DNA of 64,000 nt, from assembly GCA_963842455.1 (NCBI GenBank), contig CAWJHE010000016.1:9882-73881 (forward strand), in the 5' to 3' direction. Each line of letters opens with the position of its first letter. The first letter of the stretch is position 1. A model generated the notes under the pieces. The model had not been told where the DNA came from, searched no databases, and saw nothing but the letters and a program-made list of their open reading frames with translations. This document shows, piece after piece, positions 26,370 through 35,393 of this stretch. The position numbers and the translations under genes are program-made. This DNA is from CAWJHE01 sp963842455. Its GTDB lineage: Bacteria > Chloroflexota > Anaerolineae > Anaerolineales > UBA4823.

Positions 26370-26477
26370 AACCTTCGCCCACCTTCGCGCCCTTCGCGGT
26401 TAAAATCCCCTGTTCCACGAAATCATATCTCCCTCTCCCATGGTGGTTTTCCATGGGAGAGGGTCGGGGTGAGGGCT
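26370..26477. repeat. TTCGCG words and CCCTCTCCC fold-back
   Basis: ACCTTCGCGCCCTTCGCGGT is followed by CCCTCTCCCATGG and CCATGGGAGAGGG, a 13-bp perfect stem, then TCGGGGTGAGGG. It overlaps the end of the HAD gene by two bases. On the minus strand it could also act as a transcription end, but no T run is present. Confidence 0.6.
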
Positions 26478-27117
26478 AGATCCCCATCTTCTGCAGCTCC
26501 CCCCTCAGCGATTCTGGCTCAGTCAAATGAATGGCCAGCATACCCAGGCTGCGCGCCATGCTCACATTCGCCTCAGAATCGTCAATCAACAACAACTCAT
26601 GGGCAGGCCGTCCCGTCCGTTGGATCAGCACTTCAAATATGCGCACATCCGGTTTCACCAGCCTCTCCTCGCCTGAGAGAACAATGTCTTTAAAATAGTC
26701 CATAAACCCAAACTGCGGGCGCACCAGGTAGAATTTCTCAGCAGACCAGTTGCTCAGGGCATACAGCTCATGCCCAGCCTGGTGCAGCTCAGTAAGCACC
26801 TCCACCACCGGCTGGATTGCGCCGCCCAGGGATTGCTCCCAAGATTCGTCATAGGCGCGGATCAGCTCGCAATACTGGGGAAAGCTGTCGCACAGCTCAC
26901 GCACCGCTTGAGCAAACGGTCGTCCGGCATCCAGCTGAATATTCCACTGCTTGAAACCGATCTCATCCAAAAACTGCTGTGTTTTTTCCAGGTCGCCATC
27001 GAAGTACCTGCTGTAGAGATAATACGGGTTCCAATCCAGCAATACATTGCCAAAATCAAAGACCAGCCCCAGTTCTCCGGGGCGGATGGTTCGAACATTT
27101 GAATGCTCCAAAGTCAA
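26476..27117 (-). CDS. HAD-superfamily hydrolase (subfamily IA, YihX-like)
   Basis: 213 residues. Motif I is LVFDFGNVLLDW (nucleophile Asp21), motif II lies in YALSNWSAEKF, the motif III Lys in GEERLVKPDVRIFE, and motif IV is LLLIDDSEANV. A helical cap lies between motifs I and II. The DFGNV form is typical of YihX-like sugar-phosphate phosphatases. In this form the second acidic residue after the nucleophile is replaced by Gly, as in that subgroup. Cytosolic; substrate unknown. It stands alone between a repeat block and an upstream region of about 340 bp. Confidence 0.85.
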   Translation of the reverse strand: MTLEHSNVRTIRPGELGLVFDFGNVLLDWNPYYLYSRYFDGDLEKTQQFLDEIGFKQWNIQLDAGRPFAQAVRELCDSFPQYCELIRAYDESWEQSLGGAIQPVVEVLTELHQAGHELYALSNWSAEKFYLVRPQFGFMDYFKDIVLSGEERLVKPDVRIFEVLIQRTGRPAHELLLIDDSEANVSMARSLGMLAIHLTEPESLRGELQKMGI

Positions 27118-27458
27118 TCGATCTCCTTAGTTAAGACAGAATTACAACCCTATTAACCGTCTTATTGAAAGTAAAAAAATATCATACCACAATGAGAGTT
27201 TTGTCGACCTTCCAACAAGGTTCAATGGTTGACTTTTACCTCATTCATTCTATAATCTAATTAGATCAGAAAACTGGGCGCAAACAGGTTTGACTTTCAA
27301 TAATTTTCGCCTGATAACCCAATTCGGGAAATCATCCAAAGCGACCTTTGTCTAAAGAGCTGATCTCTAAGACCATCATCCCAAATACCACAGGCGGGTA
27401 AGACATTTCAGAATGCATGATTAACTCGCTTCCATCTGATCTAATTCAGGAGGTTGAG
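27118..27458. other. AT-rich intergenic region, 340 bp
   Basis: It separates the leftward HAD gene from the rightward C25 protease gene and must contain both promoters. TTGACTTTTACCTCATTCAT then TCTATAATCTA near 27231-27258 gives TTGACT-16 bases-TATAAT, a plausible rightward promoter. Nothing else stands out. Confidence 0.45.
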
Positions 27459-30308
27459 ATGAATCACGTTCGAATAAATATTAAATTAAAAATACGGCAA
27501 GGACTGGCTTTCGTAATGATCTTCATTTTTATGATTCCCAACCAGATAAGCCAGGCAAAATATTTCACCCAGGGTATCGACATTCCAGAACAAATCTCCA
27601 GTTTAACGATCAGCACCTTCCCCCAAAAACCTCCCATTATTGACGGGGTCGTTTCTCCGCAGGAATGGGCTTCAGCCACGTCGATGCCACTCAATATCGG
27701 CGGAGCCCTGATGGTGATGAATGATTACGTCAATATCTACTTGCTCATCGATGTCACTGCTGACACCCACGAAGATCCATTAACCGTCTCACCATCCGAC
27801 TACTTCTGGCTCACATTCGACGTCAATCAAAATGGAATCATTGATGCCAATGTCGACCTGCTTTTCAATTTCTACCCAAATTCAGAAACACCCTGTGTTC
27901 AAAAATATACAGGTCCAGGAACTTTTACTGGTTGCTCTGTTCCCGATTCAACCTACCAACCTGGCTTCGGTGTAACACCTAACTCTAGCACACCCCACCG
28001 CTTCTACGAAGTAGCCATCAGCCGGGCAGAGATCAGCCCCTCCGCCGCAATCTCACCCCTCCCAGCTCTACCTAATATAACCAACCTGGCGCGCATAGGA
28101 TTGAAAATCTACTCACCAACGCCATCTATCGATTATTACCTGCCTACCAACCATACCTTTGATTTCAGCGACCTGCTCGAGATCAGCCTGGCTTCTCCCA
28201 GGCTCATGCTGCTGATGCTCAGCCACCCCGATTTCTTAAATGCACTTCAGCCGCTTAAAGAGCACAAGGATTACACCGACCTGCCCAGTTACGTGATGGA
28301 CTGGCAGAGTGTCGCCAAAGCCTATGGCAAATGGGGAAGAGACGATCCGGAAAGGATAAAGAAAGCCCTGGCAAACCATGAATTCTACGCCAGTCTGCTA
28401 TTTGCCATGCTGGTCGGAGATTCAAACCGCTTCCCCATGCGCTACACCGTCACAGACCGAAACTCTCCCAACGCCGATTGGGCATTCTACTCTGCGGATC
28501 TGTACTACGCCGATCTATATGAAAGCGACAATCAAACCTTTGAAAGCTGGGATAGCAATGCAGATGGATATTACGGTGAGCTGCATGGCGAGCAGCTGAT
28601 CGGTGTGGTGAATGTTGACCAGGTGGACACTTCTCCAGATATAGCGGTTGGACGAATACCGGCAGAGTCGTCTGCAGAAGTTAGCACCTATGTCAACAAG
28701 GTCATTAACTATGAATTTAATGCCTATAACGCCGATTGGGCAAAAAGAGCGCTGATGATCGCAACGATCGATTTCGTTAGTGATGCCTGCCTGACCAAAA
28801 ACATCATTGCAGACAACTACCTGTCTTCCAAAGGCTACACTTCCACAAAACTCTACCAGGCTGGCAACCCCTGTTTAACCACAGACCCACCCACTTCCGC
28901 CAATATCAACTCCCACATGAACGCTGGGGTGAGTTTTGTCAACTACTTCGGTCATGGCAACCTGACCTCCTGGGCAATTCCTGACGATGCCTATACGACC
29001 AGTGATTTAACCGGTCTGACGAACGCAGACCGCTTGCATATAGCCGTTTCAGGCGGCTGCGATACAGCCCAATACGCCACCCAACCACCTTACGATGCTT
29101 ACACAGATATCAACGGAACCATTCACACAGGCGCCAACGCTGGCGAGCTCTTCCCCTCGAAGCCCACCCAACCCGCCCCGATCCAAACCGTCAACAATCC
29201 AGAACCATTGATGGAAAGCATGCTGGTAAAGACGAACAAGTCCGCTGTTGGCTATGTAGGCTATGTGACTGGTTCACAAGCCTGGGGTTTGGACTTGGAC
29301 AAATTCTTCTATGAATCCCTCACGTATGGGTATAACACCTTGGGCGGCATGTGGAATTACATGGTGCGACGCTATTACCAGGTTCACCCAATTCCAGCCA
29401 CTTTCAGTTCACCCGATTGGTATGCGCTCGCTGGCGTTCATCAACCCTGGAAGTTCCACCTGTTTGGCGACCCATCCCTGCGCATTGACGGCGTATCCAC
29501 CTTCCAGAAGGATGATTTTGCCGGGTTCTGGAACCAGCACCACGACGGTTGGATAGGCGCGCTTTCCATGACACCAGTTCCTGGAAGTTATATCGATAGC
29601 ATCCCCAATATGGACGGCGATTACTTCCCCTCTTACGGTGGAGACCACAACGCTTATGGCTATGTGCGCACCTGGAATTACACCATCCCGGTCTCGAATA
29701 GTTGGCCGGATTATATGCTGCGTTTCTACATCGATTTTGCTGACACCATCAGCACTGGCGATGACCAGCGCTTCGATGGCTACCTGTTCACCCACGACCG
29801 GGACGCCATGGCTGGCTTGACCTGGTGGAAAGATACCCCGTTTGGTTTTTATGCCCAGAAAGCTAGCGGTGTCGCCGGTACTCAGCTGGCTTCTGAAACA
29901 CCACTCAGCGCCACGGTCTTCAATAAAAGCGACTTCCTGGGCAATTACTTTATGAACCACGATGGCTGGAAAGGCAAGCTGCAATTGATTGCCTATTACG
30001 ACACACCCGGTCAGCCCAATATCACCGGGTCTTATATCGACGGTAGCGGGCTCAGTCATCTGGTGCGAGCTTACGTACGCACCAGCACCTATTACCTGCC
30101 TCCCGATTGGGGTCCAGATCATAAGATTGAAATGTATATCGATCTGCCAAACACGCCCACCAATCCGGACGACGACCAGTTGTTCGAAGGCTACCTGTTC
30201 ACCGGCGCCAAAGAAGCTATGGCCGGTATAACCTACTGGCACGAGCGGCCCTTTGGTTTCTATGCGATAAAAGAAATCCCAACTTACCTCCCCCTTATTC
30301 GCAGATAG
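27459..30308 (+). CDS. Secreted gingipain-like C25 cysteine protease with duplicated C-terminal domain
   Basis: 949 residues from ATG 27459, chosen because AGGAGG lies five bases upstream; the frame is open to 27417. Order: signal peptide; a CBM9/DOMON-like beta domain (PPIIDGVVSPQEWASA, about 55-220); the C25 caspase-like fold with catalytic His499 in VNYFGHGNLTSW and Cys534 in VSGGCDTAQY; then two copies of a domain of about 115 residues. Each copy starts F.G....HDGW.G.L, includes GSYID and DDQ.F.GYLFT, and ends W...PFGFYA. The last residues (YLPLIRR) resemble a PEP-CTERM-less surface tail of this phylum. C25 enzymes cleave proteins outside the cell. The duplicated domain probably binds a ligand or metal. 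It is intact. Confidence 0.82.
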   Translation: MNHVRINIKLKIRQGLAFVMIFIFMIPNQISQAKYFTQGIDIPEQISSLTISTFPQKPPIIDGVVSPQEWASATSMPLNIGGALMVMNDYVNIYLLIDVTADTHEDPLTVSPSDYFWLTFDVNQNGIIDANVDLLFNFYPNSETPCVQKYTGPGTFTGCSVPDSTYQPGFGVTPNSSTPHRFYEVAISRAEISPSAAISPLPALPNITNLARIGLKIYSPTPSIDYYLPTNHTFDFSDLLEISLASPRLMLLMLSHPDFLNALQPLKEHKDYTDLPSYVMDWQSVAKAYGKWGRDDPERIKKALANHEFYASLLFAMLVGDSNRFPMRYTVTDRNSPNADWAFYSADLYYADLYESDNQTFESWDSNADGYYGELHGEQLIGVVNVDQVDTSPDIAVGRIPAESSAEVSTYVNKVINYEFNAYNADWAKRALMIATIDFVSDACLTKNIIADNYLSSKGYTSTKLYQAGNPCLTTDPPTSANINSHMNAGVSFVNYFGHGNLTSWAIPDDAYTTSDLTGLTNADRLHIAVSGGCDTAQYATQPPYDAYTDINGTIHTGANAGELFPSKPTQPAPIQTVNNPEPLMESMLVKTNKSAVGYVGYVTGSQAWGLDLDKFFYESLTYGYNTLGGMWNYMVRRYYQVHPIPATFSSPDWYALAGVHQPWKFHLFGDPSLRIDGVSTFQKDDFAGFWNQHHDGWIGALSMTPVPGSYIDSIPNMDGDYFPSYGGDHNAYGYVRTWNYTIPVSNSWPDYMLRFYIDFADTISTGDDQRFDGYLFTHDRDAMAGLTWWKDTPFGFYAQKASGVAGTQLASETPLSATVFNKSDFLGNYFMNHDGWKGKLQLIAYYDTPGQPNITGSYIDGSGLSHLVRAYVRTSTYYLPPDWGPDHKIEMYIDLPNTPTNPDDDQLFEGYLFTGAKEAMAGITYWHERPFGFYAIKEIPTYLPLIRR

Positions 30309-30320
30309 TAGCCTGACATA

Positions 30321-30353
30321 AGAGTCCCTGGCCCTAAGCCAGGGACTCTTTTC
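30321..30353 (+). terminator. Terminator of the C25 protease gene
   Basis: AGAGTCCCTGGC and GCCAGGGACTCT form a perfect 12-bp stem with a 5-base loop, followed by TTTT. The leftward allantoinase gene ends 36 bases later and could use it too. Confidence 0.85.
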
Positions 30354-30389
30354 GTTAACAGTTTCCAGTCGCTCTCAACAACCGGGAGT

Positions 30390-31760
30390 TTAGTTTAGCC
30401 TGCCTTGCTTCCGCAACACCAGGCGACCCGACCCGGGCTGTGCCAGGATTTTTCCGTCCTGGTAAACCAGGCTGCCGCGCACATAGGTCTCCAGCACCTT
30501 TGCCTGGAAAGTATGCCCCACATAAGCGCTGTGTTTATTCTTAGAGAACATGTCGTCTGCCTGCAAAGTCCAGGGCGAGTCCAGGTCCACTACCACCAGG
30601 TCGGCGTCCGCCCCAGGCTGCAGCGAGCCTTTCTGCGGATACAGCCCGAAGATACGCGCCGGGTTGGCGGACATCATACGCACCAGAGCAGATAGCGACA
30701 GGCCACGCTTGATGACCCCTTCGCTCAGAATGGCGGGCAGCATGGTCTGGATACCGGTGATGCCGCCCCAGCCTTTCCAGATATTCTCCAGCCCCTTGGC
30801 TTTTTCTTCCCAGGTGGTCGGCGAGTGGTCTGAGGCGATGGTGTCCACATGCCCGGCCAGCACACGCTCCCATAATTGTTCGACTTCTGGACGGGTGCGG
30901 ATGGGTGGCGCACATTTCGCAGATGGGCCGATGCGCTCGAAATCCGACTGGTCCAAAACCAGGTAATGCGGGCAGGTTTCAGAGGTCACGTTCACGCCGC
31001 GCGCCCTGGCTTCGTAAATCGCATCAATCCCCTCAGCGATCGAGATATGCACAATGTGCAGGTTGCCGCCGGTTACGCCGGTCCAATACACGGCTCGGCG
31101 GATGGCTTCAACTTCATTCTCTGGCGGGCGCGATTCGCACCAGGCCGCCCGGTCAATGCGTCCGGCAGCCTGCATTTGCTTGCCCAGGTAGGTGGTCAGG
31201 TATTCGTTTTCAGCGTGTAAACCGATGACTGCCCCGGTTTTGGCGGTGAACTCCAGGCCGCCATACAGGATATCGTCGTCAATGCGCTCAAAATCGACGC
31301 CGCTATTGCTCATAAAAGCCTTGAAACCGATCACCCCGTCCCGGTGCATAGCTTCCAGGTCTGCCAGGTTGTTATTGACCAAGCCTCCCCAGCTGGCATA
31401 ATCGACCACGACTTGCGGGTTGGCCAGGGAGCGCTTCTCGGCTAAGAGCTGGCTGTTAATCGTAGGCGGGGTGGCATTCAGGGGCATCTCCATCACCGTG
31501 GTCACTCCACCTGCCGCAGCCGCCATACTGCCTGTGCCATAACCCTCCCAATGCGTGCGCCCGGGCTCGTTGAAATGCACATGGTCATCCACCACACCGG
31601 GCAGCAGCAGCTTGCCCTGCAGGTCGTGCACCACTTTTGCCGTACGCGATGCGTCGCCTTCAACCAGCTCAACGATCTTACCCGCTTCAATTAAAATGCC
31701 GCCGCGGAACTCAGCTTGCTCGGTTGCCACCAGCGCATTTTTTAGATACAAATCGCTCAT
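30390..31760 (-). CDS. allB: Allantoinase-like cyclic amidohydrolase
   Basis: 456 residues. The metal ligands are visible: DDHVHFNEPGRTHWEGYGTG (His60, His62), the carboxylated Lys147 in VIGFKAFMSNSG, then IGLHAENEY, IVHISIAEG and DTIASDHSP (Asp). GRTHWEGY and EVEAIRRAVY match allantoinases better than dihydroorotases. Allantoinase opens the hydantoin ring of allantoin to allantoate; a hydantoinase role remains possible because no other ureide gene is present. AAAGGA lies upstream of ATG 31760. It lies 16 bases downstream of the aldolase gene in the same leftward operon. Confidence 0.82.
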   Translation of the reverse strand: MSDLYLKNALVATEQAEFRGGILIEAGKIVELVEGDASRTAKVVHDLQGKLLLPGVVDDHVHFNEPGRTHWEGYGTGSMAAAAGGVTTVMEMPLNATPPTINSQLLAEKRSLANPQVVVDYASWGGLVNNNLADLEAMHRDGVIGFKAFMSNSGVDFERIDDDILYGGLEFTAKTGAVIGLHAENEYLTTYLGKQMQAAGRIDRAAWCESRPPENEVEAIRRAVYWTGVTGGNLHIVHISIAEGIDAIYEARARGVNVTSETCPHYLVLDQSDFERIGPSAKCAPPIRTRPEVEQLWERVLAGHVDTIASDHSPTTWEEKAKGLENIWKGWGGITGIQTMLPAILSEGVIKRGLSLSALVRMMSANPARIFGLYPQKGSLQPGADADLVVVDLDSPWTLQADDMFSKNKHSAYVGHTFQAKVLETYVRGSLVYQDGKILAQPGSGRLVLRKQGRLN

Positions 31761-31776
31761 CTTGCTTAATCCTTTC

Positions 31777-32535
31777 TCATTCATGATTCAAAGGTGTATG
31801 AATAATTTTAGCAATATCCCTGGCCAGTCGTAACGGATCGGGATGCGCCCAAACGCGCCGTCCAAACAAGACGCCGCTGCCCCCGGCGCGCATCGCTTCG
31901 CTGGCCGTCTGTAGGGTCCCATTCTCATCCTCGGGATAAGGGCTTTCTTCAACAAACACGGGCGCCGGACAATGCGCAGTGATCTTCCGGAAAGCCTCTT
32001 CTGAACCCGGGTAATCTGTTTTGACCAGATCAGCGCCAAGCTCAGCCGCTACCCGGCAGGCATACGCCTGCAAATCCACCTGGTATTGCTGTTGCGGCAT
32101 GGGATGCGCCATCGCCAGCATGGGCATGCCAAAGCGATCACAGGCCTGCACGGCCTGGCTGAACTGCTCAAATAGAACGGCTTCATAATCTGAGCCGATG
32201 AACAGGTTCATCGACACCCCAACCGCGCCCAGGCTGACGGCGTGCTCCACGCTGTCAATCATAAAGCGGTGGGTCTTATCCTTGGATTGGGTTGTGGCTG
32301 TGGTTAGTTTGATGATAAATGGCTTACCGCCAGCCAGGATATGCCCCGCCAGCTTAACCAGGCCAGAATGCAGCAAAAAAACATCCACTTCAGCTGCGTT
32401 CAGCCTTTCCAGCGCCTTTAAGGGGTCCTGCAAAGCCGGATGCAACCCTTGGGGGATGACCTGATCCAGCGCAATGATAAAGCCGCGCCTGTTTTTATCG
32501 AGTATTTGCCTGAGACGAATGTGTTTTCCAAACAT
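31777..32535 (-). CDS. DhnA/LsrF-type class I aldolase
   Basis: 252 residues with the DhnA/FbaB (DeoC/LacD) TIM-barrel pattern: RGFIIALDQVIPQGL at the start, LLHSGLVKL, MLAMAHPMP, the Schiff-base Lys in GADLVKTDYPGSEEAF, and AGGSGVLFGRRVW at the phosphate-binding C-terminus. The family cleaves or transfers C2-C3 units of ketose phosphates (fructose-1,6-bisphosphate, tagatose bisphosphate, AI-2 phosphate in LsrF). It is first in a leftward pair with the allantoinase-like gene and divergent from the SIS/kinase operon. It could therefore act on the product of that operon. Confidence 0.8.
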   Translation of the reverse strand: MFGKHIRLRQILDKNRRGFIIALDQVIPQGLHPALQDPLKALERLNAAEVDVFLLHSGLVKLAGHILAGGKPFIIKLTTATTQSKDKTHRFMIDSVEHAVSLGAVGVSMNLFIGSDYEAVLFEQFSQAVQACDRFGMPMLAMAHPMPQQQYQVDLQAYACRVAAELGADLVKTDYPGSEEAFRKITAHCPAPVFVEESPYPEDENGTLQTASEAMRAGGSGVLFGRRVWAHPDPLRLARDIAKIIHTPLNHE

Positions 32536-32599
32536 AGTAAGTAAAAATGATTAAGTACGTGTATGTAATATTTTTAGACGCCAAACTAATGTTTATCAC

Positions 32600-32628
32600 T
32601 TTACATTGCATGAATTATACAATACAAT
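32600..32628 (+). promoter_or_regulatory. Promoter of the SIS-domain operon
   Basis: TTTACA (32600-32605) and TACAAT (32623-32628), 17 bases apart, lie 45 bases before the SIS gene in a 137-bp divergent region. It is the best sigma-70 match there. Confidence 0.5.
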
Positions 32629-32672
32629 CAAGCTAACTTCAGATTTTTATGTTAAGGCCTTAGAGAACACTC

Positions 32673-33854
32673 ATGAAACCATTTTATTCTACACCATTAC
32701 TCTCACCGGAAATACCCTTAGATGACCATTCGCGCCAGGTAATCCAAGACGCCTATGATAAAGAGCAGCGCAAGATGGCGCAGCTCCCCACCGATGACCC
32801 CCTGGACCCCAAGCGCATCAGCCGGGTGGAAATTACCTGGGACGAAATGTGGGCGCAACCAGAAGTCATCCAGAACACACTGGCTCTGGAAACAGCCTCC
32901 ATCCAGGCTGCCGCCCAGCATTTTGCCAAACTACCCATTGACCGCATCGTAATGACCGGTTGCGGCGATTCGATCGCCAGCATGATGGGCGTCAAGCTAG
33001 CCTACGAACGACTGCTGGGCATCCAGACGGACACCGTTCAGGCCTTGGATTTCGCCTATTATCACCATTCCACCGCAAACTCACGCACGCTAGTCATCTG
33101 CTTGAGCTCCAGCGGGGCGACTACCCGTACCATTGAAGCCATGATGGCTGCTCGCATGGCCGGCGCGCAATCACTGACCCTGTCGAACACCCCAGGCTCG
33201 ACCTTGATGGAAGAAGCCGACCGCGGCATTTTGATCCACGCTCAGCGCAAAGGCTGGCCGACCCAATCCTCCACCGCTGCCATGGCGACCCTGATGCAAT
33301 TCCTGATCGAGTACGCCGCTGCGCTGGGTAAAGATGCCCAAAAAATTGCAGCCTATCGCAGCGCCCTGCAAGATGTTCCTCGTTTAATGAAACAAGTACT
33401 GGAAGCCTGTAAAGAACCCGTTCTGGAAATTGCCAGACGAGAGGCGCAACTTCCCATGTACCTGTTCGCCGGCGCGGGTCCCTGCCTGGGCGCAGCCGAA
33501 TTTGGCTCAGCCAAGGTCAAGGAATGTTCCCCAGACCGGGCGATTGCCATCCAAATGGAAGAATTCCACCACTACAATTCGCTGAAAGCCGGCGATCCCT
33601 TGTTTATCCTGGCGCCGGATGGCTTCAGTGTGCCACGCGCCCTGGATACAGCCAAGGAAGGCAAGCGCTGGGGTGGACGCATTTACCCCATCGTCAACCA
33701 GAACAACCACGCCTTCGATGAAGTTGCCACCGATGTGATTCGCATGCCGGACGTGATGGAAGAGTTCTCGGCGTTTGTCTACGCTGTCCCGGCGCAAATG
33801 TTTGGCTATTATGTCGCCATGGAGAAGTTCAGATTAGCAAAAGGATTATCATGA
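32673..33854 (+). CDS. SIS-domain sugar isomerase/deaminase/deglycase
   Basis: 393 residues with two SIS domains. The first has MTGCGDSIASMMGVKLAYE and VICLSSSGATTRTIEAM; the second has YLFAGAGPCLGAAEFGSAKV and ECSPDRAIAIQMEEFHHYNS. The length and N-terminal TWDEMWAQP recall AgaS (galactosamine-6-phosphate deaminase) and FrlB (fructoselysine-6-phosphate deglycase). Both classes act on amino-sugar phosphates. It opens an operon with an amidohydrolase, an Opp-type importer and a PfkB kinase. The stop overlaps the next ATG (ATGA). No glutaminase domain, so it is not GlmS. Exact substrate unknown. Confidence 0.8.
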   Translation: MKPFYSTPLLSPEIPLDDHSRQVIQDAYDKEQRKMAQLPTDDPLDPKRISRVEITWDEMWAQPEVIQNTLALETASIQAAAQHFAKLPIDRIVMTGCGDSIASMMGVKLAYERLLGIQTDTVQALDFAYYHHSTANSRTLVICLSSSGATTRTIEAMMAARMAGAQSLTLSNTPGSTLMEEADRGILIHAQRKGWPTQSSTAAMATLMQFLIEYAAALGKDAQKIAAYRSALQDVPRLMKQVLEACKEPVLEIARREAQLPMYLFAGAGPCLGAAEFGSAKVKECSPDRAIAIQMEEFHHYNSLKAGDPLFILAPDGFSVPRALDTAKEGKRWGGRIYPIVNQNNHAFDEVATDVIRMPDVMEEFSAFVYAVPAQMFGYYVAMEKFRLAKGLS

Positions 33855-35323
33855 AAACAAAAATATCGGCCCGTTTCATCATCGGCTATCAAAACCAGGA
33901 CCATGTCGTCTACGAAAATGGAGAGATGGTCTACGAGAACGACCAGGTTATCTTTGTTGGCCATAATTACCCCGGTGAATGCGACCAGCATATCCAGGCT
34001 GGCAACGCCATTCTTTCCCCAGGCTTTGTGGACCTGAACGCCCTGGCGGATATCGACACGACGGTGATGAATTACGATCAGCCTTCCCATCTAGGCTCTG
34101 GCATGGGTTGGTCGCAAAGCTACTTGCAAGCCGGTCCACGTGAGACCGCCACCCCTGAAGAAGAAGCTTTCAAGACACGCTATGCTCTGACCCAACTGGT
34201 CTTCAACGGGATCACCACCGCCCTGCCGGTCACTTCTCTGACCTACAAAAAATGGGCCGAAACGAAAAGCGAATTTGAAGTCGTTGCCCAGATTGCCGCC
34301 GAGCTGGGTTTACGCGTCTACCTGGGACCCAGCTACCGCTCCGGCGTGAACATCATCCGCCCCGATGGCAGCCGCACCCGTTATTGGGACGAACAAGCCG
34401 GGCTGGATGGTTTGCAAGGCGCTGTGGATTTCATCCGCCAAGTTGATGGCGCCAACCAGGGAATGATCCGTGGTCTGCTGGTGCCTTCCACCATCGATAC
34501 CTGCCTGCCGGATGTTGTTAGTCAAAACACGGCGCTTCTCCGATGAGCTCCAGGTTCCCATCCGCCTGCATGCCGCCCAATCCTACCGGGAATTTCAATA
34601 TATCCAGGCCGATTTTGGCAAAACCCCCATCCAGCACCTGCACGCGCTGGGTTTCTTAGGACCGCGCACCATCATTCCGCACGCCATTTATGTCAACGGC
34701 TATTCCCGCATGGACTGTGGCGAAGGTCCAGACCTGCAAATGCTCACAGATACGGATACCATCGTAGCCCACTGCCCCTTTGCCATCGCCCGCGGCGGCG
34801 CTACCATGGAGTCCTTTGAGCGTTTCAAAAGCCTGGGCATTCGCATGGGTATGGGCACCGATTGCTACCCCAGCGATATGCTCATGAACTTACGCCTGGG
34901 CAGCATGATGTGCCGCTTTGTGGAAAATTCACATGATGTTGCCACTACCGCTGATATGTACCGCGCCGCCACCTCTGGGGTGCGGATGCCCTCGACCGTT
35001 CCGATCTGGGACGGTTGACCGCCAGGCGCCAAAGCCGATTTCTTCATCGCCAGCCTGGATGGATTTCATGTTGGACAGGTTGATGACCCCATCCGCACAT
35101 TGGTGCTTTATTGCAACAACACCGATATCCAAAGGTCGTCATCAACGGAAAAATGGTGATGGAAAACCGTTCCATCGCCCAAGTAAACCAGGAGGAGTAT
35201 TCCCAACGCGCGCAAGCGTATTATCGACAAATCTGAAGACAGTCCTATTCCGACCGCGACTACCTGGAAAGGCCCATCGATGTGCTTTTCCCTGAAGGCT
35301 TCAAGGTCATTCGTCAAGCATAA
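33851..35323 (+). pseudogene. Amidohydrolase (cytosine deaminase/chlorohydrolase type), frameshifted
   Basis: The repaired protein has about 490 residues. It contains LSPGFVDLNALADIDTTVMN, then after a frame change near 34510 SDELQVPIRLHAAQSYREF, IIPHAIYVNGYSRMDC, TIVAHCPFAIARGG and RMGMGTDCYPSDM. After further changes near 34990-35020 and beyond 35120 the tail is KADFFIASLDGFHVGQVDDP and KVVINGKMVMENRSI. His, His and Asp ligands of the barrel survive. The first HxH metal motif, which should follow SPGFVD, is replaced by LNAL with no frame change nearby, so the site is unusual. At least four single-base changes. Translationally coupled to the SIS gene. Confidence 0.75.
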
Positions 35324-35393
35324 CTGGTGAGATACCAGCCTGGCACTCAGGCTGGTAAGATTGTTCTATATATTGTTCTAGTGAGGAGTAGAA

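Noticed and set aside
29409..30242. Long minus-strand ORF of 277 codons
   Set aside because: It lies wholly inside the C25 protease gene and has no family signature.
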